Below are positions 17,053-26,900 of a stretch of 64,000 nucleotides of DNA, one piece after another (position 1 is the stretch's first letter; each line of letters starts with the position of its first letter). Below the pieces are notes generated by a model. The model saw only the letters and a list, made by a program, of their open reading frames with translations. It was not told where the DNA came from and searched no databases. Source of the stretch: Leadbetterella lacustris. GTDB taxonomy: Bacteria > Bacteroidota > Bacteroidia > Cytophagales > Spirosomataceae. Location: the NCBI GenBank assembly GCA_965234335.1, contig OZ248454.1, forward strand, positions 124,001 through 188,000. Reading direction: 5' to 3'. A program made the position numbers and the translations under genes.

Positions 17053-17107
17053 TTTGGGAATGGTAATTTGATTTCATTCATTTAGATTTACCTAAAATTT
17101 AGAGCCA

Positions 17108-17995
17108 ATGATCATTTACGATAGTATAAAAACCTACAACGAAACCTTCAATCATCCTAATTTGCATCCACTCGTTAGTTTGTTGGATTTGAGCAAAGGA
17201 AATCCACTGAAGCGAAGTAAATTTCGTTTGGATTTTTATGCCATTATCATCAAAGATAGCAAATGTGGTGATCTGAGATATGGCTTAAAACACTATGACT
17301 ATGAAGAAGGAACTATCGTGTTTTTTGGGCCTGGGCAAGTGGGCGGCACTGAACCTGAAGGTGAATGGCATCAGCCTTATGGATTAGCTTTGGTTTTTCA
17401 TCCTGACCTCATTAAAGGCACTTCCCTGGCCAAAACCATTCATGAATATTCGTTTTTTAGCTACGATTCTTGCGAAGCACTGCATGTTTCAGAGAAAGAA
17501 AGAGCTCTGATAGATATTTGTTTCGGAAATATAGAAACCGAAGTAAAACAAAACATTGACAAACACAGCAAAAAGATATTGGTTGCTAACATTGAGTTGC
17601 TTTTGAAATATTGTTCTCGCTTTTATGATAGGCAGTTTATTACGAGAGAAACCGCTAACCACCAAGTCATTGAGAAGTTTGAAAATCTTTTGACAGATTA
17701 TATCCTGAGTGAAAATCTCCAAAATATTGGTTTGCCATCTGTTACATATTTTGCTGAAGAACTTCACCTTTCGCCGAATTATTTGGGAGATTTACTGAAA
17801 AAGGAAACCGGAAAAACTACTTTGGAACTTATTCATTTGAAAATTTTAGACTTGGCAAAAGATAAAGTTATGGACACGAACAAATCTATCAGCGAAATAG
17901 CTTACGAACTCGGCTTCAAATATCCACAACATTTTACACGGCTTTTTAAACAAAAAGTTGGGGTAAGTCCAAATGAGTGGAGGGGCTTGAATTAA
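17108..17995 (+). CDS. AraC-family transcriptional regulator (module copy 2)
   Basis: A 295-residue paralogue of the regulator at 14790, with the same cupin-like N-terminus (YDYEEGTIVFFGPGQVGG) and C-terminal HTH (SVTYFAEELHLSPNYLGDLL and ISEIAYELGFKYPQHFTRLF). It is divergent from the first beta-barrel gene and convergent, with only 4 bp between the stops, with the second. This alternation of regulator and barrel suggests that each regulator controls barrel genes around it. Confidence 0.93.
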   Translation: MIIYDSIKTYNETFNHPNLHPLVSLLDLSKGNPLKRSKFRLDFYAIIIKDSKCGDLRYGLKHYDYEEGTIVFFGPGQVGGTEPEGEWHQPYGLALVFHPDLIKGTSLAKTIHEYSFFSYDSCEALHVSEKERALIDICFGNIETEVKQNIDKHSKKILVANIELLLKYCSRFYDRQFITRETANHQVIEKFENLLTDYILSENLQNIGLPSVTYFAEELHLSPNYLGDLLKKETGKTTLELIHLKILDLAKDKVMDTNKSISEIAYELGFKYPQHFTRLFKQKVGVSPNEWRGLN

Positions 17996-17999
17996 ACTA

Positions 18000-18758
18000 T
18001 TATTTTGATTTATTGTATTGGTTATTAATGTTATAAACCAAGCCCAAACTCCATAAAAAATCTTTACCAAGAATCTCCGTTTTTATGGCCTTGCTTACCA
18101 CGGCATTTAACGAAACGGGTAAATTTCTTTTGAATAAATTAAGTGTGGCGTTTACATACGTGCCATCTTTGTCGTCCATTTTTAGATAATATGCCTGCGG
18201 AATTAAGCCCAAACTAATCTTATTCGATATTTTCAAGTTTAAAACACTTCGCAAGGCAAGGAAAGTGGTATTTTGAATAACATCTTTTGTAAGGCCCTTT
18301 GAGCCTAAATAGTAAAAACCTAAGTTGGCATTTTTGGCAAGTAAGTAGGTGGGGGAAACCTCCCATGCAAAATATCTTTGAGCTGCAAGGAAGTTTCTGA
18401 CAACCCCGTTTTCTGTAACCGAAATATCCCGAAATACCACCGAAGGGTGAGCCCCCAAACCAAGGTTAAATTTTTTCTGTTGAATAAGTTTATATCGCCA
18501 CCAAAATACAAAAGCCCATGGTTTCCCATTCATACCAAATCGAAACATAGGGTCAAAACTTAATCGACCTTTGCCAACATTCATATCAAACAAAACTGCA
18601 GGTTTCCCCAACGAAAATGCGGGAATTAGCGAAACGCCGTTATTCGTAGCAGTAATTTGTCCTCTCAAAAAACTGGGAGTCTGAGTACTGTCAGTATCCT
18701 GAGAAAAAGTACAAAAAAAAGAAAATATCAAGAAAATAGAGATAGAAATTGACTTCAT
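18000..18758 (-). CDS. Outer-membrane beta-barrel protein (module copy 2)
   Basis: A 252-residue exported protein with a signal peptide (residues 1-19, ending CTFSQ) and the same DTDSTQTP start and barrel pattern as the protein at 16198. Key shared positions include NNGVSLIPAFSLGKPA, WWRYKLIQQKKFNLGLGAHP and the aromatic end FLWSLGLVYNI. The function is unknown; an uptake or sensing role in the outer membrane is possible. Confidence 0.75.
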   Translation of the reverse strand: MKSISISIFLIFSFFCTFSQDTDSTQTPSFLRGQITATNNGVSLIPAFSLGKPAVLFDMNVGKGRLSFDPMFRFGMNGKPWAFVFWWRYKLIQQKKFNLGLGAHPSVVFRDISVTENGVVRNFLAAQRYFAWEVSPTYLLAKNANLGFYYLGSKGLTKDVIQNTTFLALRSVLNLKISNKISLGLIPQAYYLKMDDKDGTYVNATLNLFKRNLPVSLNAVVSKAIKTEILGKDFLWSLGLVYNINNQYNKSK

Positions 18759-18823
18759 AGAAAGAGTTCTTTTAGTTCTGATGCAAAGGTCTTACTTTTT
18801 GTTATATTTCCAACTAACATTAT

Positions 18824-18848
18824 TACGGCATCATTTACCATTTTTACT
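18824..18848. promoter_or_regulatory. Conserved 25-bp motif, copy 3 (candidate AraC operator)
   Basis: Matches TACGG-N7-TACC-N2-TTT-N-ACT and lies exactly 65 nt upstream of the beta-barrel start at 18758, the same distance as copy 2 to its barrel gene. The remaining 18849-19089 is AT-rich, with no gene seen. Confidence 0.6.
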
Positions 18849-19089
18849 GATTTTTTTTAGCCAAAAATAAAGACTTACCGATTCAGCTCATTTTTTATTA
18901 AAAGGTTTTAAAAAGCATAGATGTAATCGAAAAAATTAGGATAAATAAAATTAATTCTCATAGAGGTCAGGGAATTTTGTAAAATTTGGAGAGTTATTTA
19001 ATATAAAAATCTAAGATTTTAAAGAAATCACTTGCCTAACAGTACTTTTATTCATACTATTTTTGGTACTATTAAAAATACGATTCAAT

Positions 19090-19338
19090 ATGTTAGCTGC
19101 AAATGACCTAAAAGTAAAAGGTGTAAAGGCCATAGAAGAAGAAATGGAACATTTCGACGAAGTGGGTATTACTGTAAGAGGCAAAGTGAAACTCGTAGTA
19201 ATGAAAGTTGAAAAATTTGATAAACTACGAGAATATGAGCTAGATAAGGCACTGGCTGAGGCAAGACAAGATATGAAGGAGGGCAGATTTGTAAGTGAAA
19301 CTTTGGATGAACATATAAAGAGGCCTTGGAAAGATTAA
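19090..19338 (+). CDS. Phd/YefM-type antitoxin
   Basis: An 82-residue protein from ATG 19090 (MLAANDLKVKG); the frame extends upstream to 19063 but the shorter start gives the normal Phd N-terminus. The N-terminal 50 residues match the Phd/YefM DNA-binding fold (LKVKGVKAIEEEM, GITVRGKVKLVVM), and the C-terminal half is charged and helical, as expected for the toxin-binding tail (ALAEARQDMKEGRF). It precedes a damaged or unusually started RelE-type toxin gene. Confidence 0.8.
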   Translation: MLAANDLKVKGVKAIEEEMEHFDEVGITVRGKVKLVVMKVEKFDKLREYELDKALAEARQDMKEGRFVSETLDEHIKRPWKD

Positions 19339-19605
19339 AATATTGGGTACAAAGCAATAAAAAAAAGCCTTGACAAATTCAAAAAACAGCATCCTGAGCT
19401 TAAAAATCAATATTCTAAGACTTTATTTTTATTTGAAGTAAATCCATTCCATCCTTCGCTTCTTCTTCATAAATTACAAGGAAATTTACAAGAGTTCTAT
19501 TCGGTTAGCATAAATATGAAATACCGAATTTTACTAGATTTTATAATTCAAGATGACCAAATTATTCTTTTGGATATTGGTAGTCATGATTATCTATGTG
19601 GATGA
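19326..19605 (+). pseudogene. RelE/ParE-type toxin, N-terminus uncertain (likely frameshifted)
   Basis: The frame that follows the antitoxin stop encodes KKSLDKFKKQHPELKNQYSK, VNPFHPSLLLHKLQG, SVSINMKYRILLDF and ILLDIGSHDYLCG, then TGA at 19603-19605. This is a RelE/ParE toxin core (HKLxGxLxxxxSxxINxxYRI and a final DIGSHDxxY-like motif). No ATG, GTG or TTG occurs in this frame before the internal ATG of NMKYR. An alternative frame opens at TTG 19326 (MERLKYWVQSNKK) and would join the toxin if the eight-A run at 19359-19366 lost one base. I therefore treat it as a probable frameshift, with a rare ATT start at 19342 as the other option. Confidence 0.65.
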
Positions 19606-19727
19606 TTCTCTTCCACAAAACAATTATTATTCTAGAAAAGATGACCAAATTATTCTTTTGGATATTGGTAGTCATGATTATCTATGTGGATGATTCTCTT
19701 CCACAAAACAATTATTATTCTAGAAAA
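19552..19727. repeat. Perfect 88-bp tandem duplication at the toxin 3' end
   Basis: Bases 19552-19639 are repeated without any difference at 19640-19727. The unit starts GATGACCAAATTATTCTTTT and covers the last 18 codons of the toxin plus 34 bp after the stop. Absence of any difference suggests a recent event. The second copy is non-coding. Confidence 0.97.
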
Positions 19728-19768
19728 AAGGTCGAGGCAAAGCATATACACCCCGACCAAATTTCATT

Positions 19769-21484
19769 TTATAATTCCTTCTTTTTTAGAGACTTCACCG
19801 CAAAATCAGCCGCACGAGCCGTGAGTGCCATGTAGGTAATAGATGGGTTTACACATGAAGCGGATGTCATGGCGGCACCATCTGTTACGAACACATTTTT
19901 GCAATCATGCACTTGGTTAAATGCATTCAAGACTGAAGTTTTCGGGTCGCGGCCCATGCGGGCAGTTCCCATGTCATGTATGCCCAAGCCCATGTGCGTA
20001 GGTCGGTCATAAGGCGTAACATTTTTAAATCCTGCAGTTTCGAGCATTTCAACGGCACTTGCCACAATGTCTTTACGCATGGCCCAATCGTTTTCTACAA
20101 AAGCGGCATCAGTTACGATCATCGGTATTCCCCATTTGTCTTTTTTGTTTGGGTCAAGAAAAATCCTATTGTTAGGGTCAGGTAAAATTTCCCCAAAACC
20201 GCCAATTCTTATACTCCAAGGGCCAGGTTTTGTTAGACTTTGTTTAAAGTCGTCTCCAAATCCATCGGCTGTAACACCTCGTTCCCAGCCGTCTCTTACG
20301 GCACCACCTTGGTAACCGAAACCTCTCAGATAAGCGGTTTGCTTGTCATCACCCCAGTTTCGGAAACGTGGAATATACATGGCATTGGGGCGTTGACCAA
20401 AAACGTAATCATCCTCAAAACCCTCTACAGTGGCCGAGGCTCCTGAACCCAATTGATGGTCCATAAGGTTTCTACCCACTTGGTCGCTTTCGTTACCAAA
20501 ACCATTTTGAAAACGATTGGACTTCGAATTTAACATCAAAGCAGCTGTATTTATAGAACCTGCATTCAAGAAGATTATTTTGGCAAAATATTCTTCAGTT
20601 TGCATCGTATTCTGATTGATGATTCTAATGCCCGAAGCACGTTTCTTCTGCTCATCGTAAATGATTTCGGAAACGATAGAATCGTGCAAAATACTCAAGC
20701 GTTTGGTTCGCATGGCTGCTGGAATTGAACCTGACAAAGAGCTATAATATGCACCATAAGGACATCCTCTGTTGCATTTACTTCTGTATTGACATGATGC
20801 CCGACCCAAAGACGTATGAATATCTTGAGGTTGTGTAAGATTCGCCACTCGGCCAATCGTAACAGGCCGATTGAATTTCTCTAACATTTTGTTTTTGAAA
20901 TATGCCTCGGGAGCAAACAATGGCATTGCTGGCAAAAAATGGCCGTCCGGCAAAACCTCTAAACCTTCCTTCTGACCACTTATACCTACAAATTTCTCAA
21001 CATGCGTATACCACGGCTCTATATCTTCATATCGAATCGGCCAGTCTATACCAATTCCTTCTTTTGCATTGGCCTCAAAATCATGTTTGCCCCATCGGTA
21101 AGATTGACGACCCCAATGCATAGACTTACCACCCGTATGATAGGCACGAATCCAGTCAAAAGCACGTTTTTCGATATAAGGATTTTCTTTGTCGTTAGTC
21201 AAATGATGCACAACCTCTTCACTTCCAAGTCCCCAAAACCTACTATTTGCCCAGCGTTCTTCAGCTGAAATATTGGTGGTTTTGCCTCGGTGTTCAAAAT
21301 CCCAAGGTTCTTTCATGGCGGTATCATAGTCTTCTACATGTTTGATTTCATGGCCACGCTCTATCATTAATACTTTTAAACCTCTTTCTGTTAGTTCTTT
21401 TGCTGCAAAGCCGCCAGACATTCCCGAACCAACCACGATGGCATCGAAAGTGTTATTTTTGTTTGCTTTTATATTTAAATTCAT
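19769..21484 (-). CDS. GMC-family FAD oxidoreductase (gluconate/sugar dehydrogenase large-subunit type)
   Basis: A 571-residue flavoprotein with the FAD-binding GSGMSG (19-24) and ERG motif, the cysteine-containing CQYRSKCNRGCPYGAYY segment typical of periplasmic GMC dehydrogenases, and the C-terminal catalytic pair region GIHDMGTARMG with CVNPSITYMAL. The enzyme oxidises an alcohol or aldose group with electrons passed to the respiratory chain. The gene for a subunit-3 protein lies directly upstream (21580), so the two probably form a complex. The substrate is not predictable. No signal peptide of its own; export would depend on the partner. Confidence 0.9.
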   Translation of the reverse strand: MNLNIKANKNNTFDAIVVGSGMSGGFAAKELTERGLKVLMIERGHEIKHVEDYDTAMKEPWDFEHRGKTTNISAEERWANSRFWGLGSEEVVHHLTNDKENPYIEKRAFDWIRAYHTGGKSMHWGRQSYRWGKHDFEANAKEGIGIDWPIRYEDIEPWYTHVEKFVGISGQKEGLEVLPDGHFLPAMPLFAPEAYFKNKMLEKFNRPVTIGRVANLTQPQDIHTSLGRASCQYRSKCNRGCPYGAYYSSLSGSIPAAMRTKRLSILHDSIVSEIIYDEQKKRASGIRIINQNTMQTEEYFAKIIFLNAGSINTAALMLNSKSNRFQNGFGNESDQVGRNLMDHQLGSGASATVEGFEDDYVFGQRPNAMYIPRFRNWGDDKQTAYLRGFGYQGGAVRDGWERGVTADGFGDDFKQSLTKPGPWSIRIGGFGEILPDPNNRIFLDPNKKDKWGIPMIVTDAAFVENDWAMRKDIVASAVEMLETAGFKNVTPYDRPTHMGLGIHDMGTARMGRDPKTSVLNAFNQVHDCKNVFVTDGAAMTSASCVNPSITYMALTARAADFAVKSLKKKEL

Positions 21485-21579
21485 TAGTCTATCTAGTTAA
21501 TAGTTATTGGGAAATTGGAGCATTAGTGATTAGGGGAAATTATAGTTTCACTAAGCTTGCATTACTCATCCATTGTCAC

Positions 21580-22122
21580 TCAATACGCATAAGCTTTCTG
21601 ATTGGGTTTTAGCTTGATGAGTTCAAGTTTAGCTGGTATTTGCACATATTCAAATGAGGCCTTTATGCCCACTTCTGATGTGAAATAACCCAAAAGTGTC
21701 AGTTCTTTTATCAATCTCCAGAAAGGAGTTGCTTTTCCTGTATTTTTCTTGGTTTCTTGTTCCAAAAGCTTCAAAACGCCTCTCCTTTCGTCCGAATTCA
21801 AACTTAGAAAATTCACCTTCTCCATTGAAGCCAAACCATCTAAGAAACTCTGTTGCTCAGTCTCCTTATAGCAATCCTTCAACATCATTACAACGAAAGC
21901 AGGCACTCCTACAGCCTTGGCTCCAGGAGTATCAGTTTTGGGAATGATCATTTCTGAAATTTCGGCAACGATTTTTTGTTGTGTCTCTGTCAAAGAGAAT
22001 GAAGAATTGTTGTTTTGGGGTGAGGAAAATGCTTCCCATTTATCCATTGCCATGATTGTTGGAGCTGAGAAAGTTCCTCCCAACATCAAGGCTACATTTC
22101 GTATGACCTCTCGTCTGTTCAT
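21580..22122 (-). CDS. Gluconate 2-dehydrogenase subunit 3 family protein
   Basis: A 180-residue small subunit that begins MNRREVIRNVALMLGG, a twin-arginine-type or similar export signal with RR at 3-4. The rest (LTETQQKIVAEISEMIIPKTDTPGAKAVGVPAFVVMM and FWRLIKELTLLGYFTSEVG) is characteristic of the Gluconate_2-dh3 family, which exports and stabilises the GMC subunit. It is followed at 95 bp by the GMC gene on the same strand. Confidence 0.9.
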   Translation of the reverse strand: MNRREVIRNVALMLGGTFSAPTIMAMDKWEAFSSPQNNNSSFSLTETQQKIVAEISEMIIPKTDTPGAKAVGVPAFVVMMLKDCYKETEQQSFLDGLASMEKVNFLSLNSDERRGVLKLLEQETKKNTGKATPFWRLIKELTLLGYFTSEVGIKASFEYVQIPAKLELIKLKPNQKAYAY

Positions 22123-22510
22123 TTTTGTTTTTAAAGATTGAATATTGTATCAGTAACAAATATATTTATTCCATCCGAAAAATAGACTAAGTTCCTTCAT
22201 CTTTCTATAATTTTCTTGGTTTATCTTCAAATTCAAGCTCTTTATGAACAATGGAAAAAGTACTTCTTTTGATGCGATGCACATTCATCTGAAAAACTTT
22301 GGGGATTATCGCATTCTTAAAATGGGTAGTAAACAGATATGGCTTTGTTTAAAAGGAGATAAAAGAAGAAAAATTATAGTACCCCAATTAAATACAAACA
22401 AATCAATAAACTATTATTCAATAACTTATGTGATCTATTCAGCAATGTGGATTAATAAATTGAATACTTTATGTATAATCTTTCCTTTCTCTAAAACCTA
22501 CTGTAAAAAA
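22123..22510. other. Intergenic stretch without a supported gene
   Basis: About 390 bp between the divergent-side promoter of the subunit-3 gene and the SusD terminator. An ORF from 22244 (MNNGKSTSFDAMHIHLKNFG) runs through the terminator into SusD antisense and is judged spurious, though its first 45 codons could be a short relic. No other signal is seen. Confidence 0.5.
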
Positions 22511-22537
22511 AAAGACCACAATCAAATTGCGGTCTTT
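22511..22537 (-). terminator. Intrinsic terminator after susD
   Basis: AAAGACCACAAT, loop CAA, ATTGCGGTCTTT: a 12-bp stem with one G-T pair, flanked by an A-run on the plus strand (T-run for the minus-strand transcript). It lies 20 bp beyond the SusD stop. Confidence 0.88.
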
Positions 22538-22556
22538 TCGATGTCGATTCTTTTTA

Positions 22557-23909
22557 TCAATATCCAGCGTTCTGAACTAAAGATTTGTTGGTATCGATCT
22601 CTCTTTGAGGAATTGGTAAAACCAATTTATTATCACTAAAAGCGAGAGTACCTACGTTTTTCTTAATTCTTTTGGAATCATGTATTAACTGACCTTCAAA
22701 AGCCAGTTCCAACCTTCTTTCTGTAAGGATATTTGCCAATGTTGCTTCGGTTAAGGCAGCAGCACCAGATCTTGTTCTTACTGTATTAAGATCTTCTAGA
22801 GGGCTTGCACCTGTAGTGGTATTCAATCTTTGGTTGGCTTCGGCTCTTATCAAATACATTTCTGCCAATCTTACAACTGGAACATCGCCGTATTGATTAA
22901 TAAACTTAGCAGTAAAGTTATTGTTTGAAGCCCTTACAAAAAATGAACCACGCTTGTCATCTGCTGTAAACAAAGCCAAATGTTTGGCTTGAACCCTAAT
23001 GTCTCCCCTTCCTTGAAAGGAAGCAGGTGCAAAGAAAGTGTTCATCGAGTTGGTTCCATCTTGATCTGTTACAATTAATTTAAAAATGATTTCATCTTCA
23101 TTAGTTGCATCATTAAATGCCTCTCCGAATGTAGGAGTCAAACCAAACTTATTACTAGAAATTACTTTATTGGCGGCATCGCGTGCCGCTGCATAATTTC
23201 CTTGTTGCAAATATACCCTTGCCAAAATAGCCTGAGCAGCGTTTTTTGATGCAAAACCAGCATCTGAAACATCAGCAAGAAGAGATTCTGCTTTAGTTAA
23301 ATCCTCAATTACTTGTGTATAAACTGCTGCAACTGTTGCTCTTGGTTTGTTATCGGCTTCTGTTACCACTTTAGTAGAAGTGGTGATAAGTGGCACGCCT
23401 AGATTGGTGTTATTATCTCCATCGCCCCAAGCTTTTCCCCAAAATCTTACCAAATCAAAATAAATCAATCCTCTGATAAGTCTTGCTTCACCTTCAATTC
23501 TTGCTTTTTTACCAGAACCTACTTTATCCAAGGCCGAGAGAACGTTATTTGCTCTGTTGATTGTTGAATACGCTCTCAACCAAGTCGCTTGAGTTTGTGT
23601 ATTTGTTGGAGTAACCGTCTTTCTCCAAAGTTCATCAAGAGTTGAAAAAGTACCGCCAAATCTAACCTCAGCTTCATCACCTACCAATTCACCAAAATAT
23701 TGAACCGCACCACCAAATAAATCACTGTTTCCAAGTCCATCGTAAGCTCCTGTAAGTGTTACTTCTACATCTTGTTCGGTTGAAAGTGCCGTTGATTCAT
23801 CAATTGTTTGAACTGGTTTTACATCTAATTGTGAATCACAGGCAATAGTAAATACCATTGAAGCTCCCACAAAAAGCCAGTTTTTTATATTTATTTTAAA
23901 TTTATTCAT
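22557..23909 (-). CDS. SusD/RagB-family surface lipoprotein
   Basis: A 450-residue lipoprotein with lipobox TIAC (Cys24) followed by DSQLDVKP, the usual SusD start. TPR-like helices carry ARLIRGLIYFDLVRFWG and AILARVYLQQGNYAAA. The C-terminal RagB region shows VRLAEMYLIRAEANQRL, LNTVRTRSGA and ILTERRLELAFEGQ, ending in LVLPIPQREIDTN. It captures glycan or peptide ligand at the cell surface and delivers it to the SusC partner encoded 28 bp upstream. Confidence 0.96.
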   Translation of the reverse strand: MNKFKINIKNWLFVGASMVFTIACDSQLDVKPVQTIDESTALSTEQDVEVTLTGAYDGLGNSDLFGGAVQYFGELVGDEAEVRFGGTFSTLDELWRKTVTPTNTQTQATWLRAYSTINRANNVLSALDKVGSGKKARIEGEARLIRGLIYFDLVRFWGKAWGDGDNNTNLGVPLITTSTKVVTEADNKPRATVAAVYTQVIEDLTKAESLLADVSDAGFASKNAAQAILARVYLQQGNYAAARDAANKVISSNKFGLTPTFGEAFNDATNEDEIIFKLIVTDQDGTNSMNTFFAPASFQGRGDIRVQAKHLALFTADDKRGSFFVRASNNNFTAKFINQYGDVPVVRLAEMYLIRAEANQRLNTTTGASPLEDLNTVRTRSGAAALTEATLANILTERRLELAFEGQLIHDSKRIKKNVGTLAFSDNKLVLPIPQREIDTNKSLVQNAGY

Positions 23910-23936
23910 TGCATTAAAAATTAATGTTATTTGTAA

Positions 23937-26900
23937 TTAGAAACTAATGTTTAGGCCACCTGTAAATACTTTGGCTTGAGGTGTTGTATAAAAATCGTAA
24001 CCAAGAGCTACGTTTGTTACCACATCATCCGCATTTACTTCAGGATCCCATCCAGAGTACTTGGTGAAAGTCAATAAGTTTTGGCCTGACACAAACAATC
24101 TAACATTACTAATTTTCGCTTTATTCACTATGCTCTTAGGTAAGTTGTATCCTAAAGTTACATTTCTAAGTCTTACAAACGAGCCATCTTCGATAAATCG
24201 GCTAGAAGCTTGTGCTCCATTGTTAAAGAACAATCTAGCTTGCGGAACATTTGTATTCGTGTTTGTAGGAGTCCAAGCTGCCAATTGATTCACAGTTTGG
24301 TTATCTTCAAATCTACCATTGGCTGAGGAGAACCTTCCAACACCATAAAAGTTTAGTTTGTTTCCAAATACACCATTGAAGAATACACTTAGCTCAAGAC
24401 CTTTGTAGCTGAATGTATTGGTAACACCACCTACCCATTTTGGTAAGGCATTTCCAACCACGGCTCTTCTTGCTTGGCTATAGACATTGGTAGTAGATCT
24501 GTCAATTGTTCCATCAGGATTTTCTAGGTTTTTGTAGAATAATGCATCTCCATTTGCAGGATCAACACCTGCATACTCTACCGTAAAAAATGTACCTATT
24601 GGCTGTCCTTCAACAGCACGGCTCATGTTTGCCAACCCCCCTTCGATGATTTGCCCTTGAAGATCGCTTATTTTATTTCTATTAGCAGCAGCATTCAAAC
24701 TTGTTTTCCATTTGAATTTTCCGATTAAATTATCTGTATTCAATACAAACTCGAAACCTTTATTGCTCAATGCTCCAACATTTTTGGTAATTGTTGAAAA
24801 ACCAGTTGATCCAGGAACGTTTACGTTTAGTAATAAACCTGTGGTATTCTTTTGGTAATAATCAATTTCACCATTAATACGATTGTTTAAAATACCGAAA
24901 TCTATACCAAAATCAACCTGCTGAGTGGTTTCCCATGCCAATCCAGGATTAGCTAATTGTGATGGACGTTGACCTGGTGTTCCAGCATAGCCTGCGTCTC
25001 CACTAAACAATCCCAGTTGAGGGAAATTACCTATTTCAGCATTTCCTGTTTTACCCCAACTTGCTCTTAACTTCAAGAAACTAATAAGATTGATGTTTTT
25101 AATAAAACTTTCTTCAGAAAGTATCCATCCCGCTGAAACCGCAGGGAAGAAACCATATCGGCTATCCGCTCCAAATCTTGAAGAACCGTCAACCCTAGCA
25201 CTTAATCCTAATAGGTATTTCTCGTTAAATTTGTAATTCAAACGTGAGAAATAAGAAGTAAATCTAAAGTCTGTTGTTGTAGAACTACCATCTGTTTTTC
25301 TTGCAGCATTTACAATAGTTCTGTAAGCATCGGATGGGAAGTCTCTACCTTCAATTAAATTTGATTTTTGTTGTGAACTCTGGAACGATAAACCAGCCAC
25401 AGCATTCAAACCATGTTTACCAGTATTATAGTCATAAGAAAAATAATTATTGGTATTGTAGTTTTCTACTCTTACGAACCTATTTAATCCAATACCCAAT
25501 GGTGCACTAAAATTTCTTTGCGTTTTACTATTGTAGTATTGTTCTTCTTGCTGATTCAATAGATCCAAAGCAAATTCTGATCTAAATTTCAACCCTTTAG
25601 TTAGTTCATATTCTCCATAAACATTACTGATATTACGATGTACAGTAGTATTATAGAAGGCATTTCCAATGTTGATCATACCATTATAATACACCGGAAT
25701 ACTAATATCTCCTGGAGGCATACCTACAGGTAAACCTGTTTCTGGGTCATTTTGTGGGGTCATTGGAGGTAGTGCCACCAATTGTAATGGGTTATCAAAC
25801 TGACGGTCGCCTGAAACTCTCTCATTAAGAGATCTCGCAAGACTCATGTTCATTCCGATATTAAATTTATCTGAAACTTTATGATTCAGATTCATTCTAC
25901 CTGTCATTCTATTGTAGGCATTGCCTAATAAAATACCAGTTTGATCTAACAATTGTCCAGAGATATAAAACGTAGTTTTTTCGCTACCACCGCTTAAATT
26001 TAAGTCATATTGCTGAGATGGAGCCTCTTGAAATGCCAAACTACCCCAGTCTGTATCTGCTTGGTTTGCTTTTCCTAGAGTCCCTAAGCTTTGAGTATCG
26101 AAAAAACCTTCCATATATGATGTGTAAGAATCAGGGTCTTTGACATCATAACCATCAATAGTATCTGAATTTTTAGCCGCTTCTCTGTAAAAATCAATAT
26201 ACTGCTGTGTATTTAAGAATTTCAAGATATTTGTAGGCTTACTTTTACCAAATTGCACTCCAAAAGAAACCTTAGTGTTTCCAGATTTTCCTTTTTTGGT
26301 AGTGATCAAAACCACACCATTTGCTGCTCTTGCTCCATATATTGCCGCGGCAGAAGCATCCTTTAATATTTCAATAGACTCAATATCCTGAGGGTTGATA
26401 TCTGCCATTGGATTGGTTGCACCTCCGTTATTTCCGAAATCATCCTGAGTCAAAGGAATTCCATCGATTACGTACAAAGGCTCATTCGATGCAGAAATGG
26501 AAGATTGACCACGAACCCTCACTTGAATACCTTGAGCTAATTTACCTGTACCTTGGTTAATTTGAACCCCGGCGGCTTTACCTTGAAGAGCCTGCTCAAC
26601 AGTAGTTATTGGCATATCTTGGATATCAGATCCTTTGATTTTGGCAATATTACCTGTTAATTCTCTTTTGATTTGAGAACCAAATCCCGTTACAATTACC
26701 TCGTTTAGCGACTTCACATCAGAGGCCATAGAGATGTTTATAATGGTTTTGTTTCCAACTGTAAATTCATTGGTTGTAAATCCAATAAAACTAACTTGTA
26801 AAATATCTGATGCACTAGCAGAAATTTTAAAATCTCCATTACTGTCAGTATTTGTTCCTTTAGAACTACCTTTTATAATGATAGATACACCTGGCAGCGG

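Noticed and set aside
22244..22639. 131-codon ORF on the plus strand
   Set aside because: It runs through the susD terminator and antisense into susD. Its composition is low in protein-like features after residue 60.
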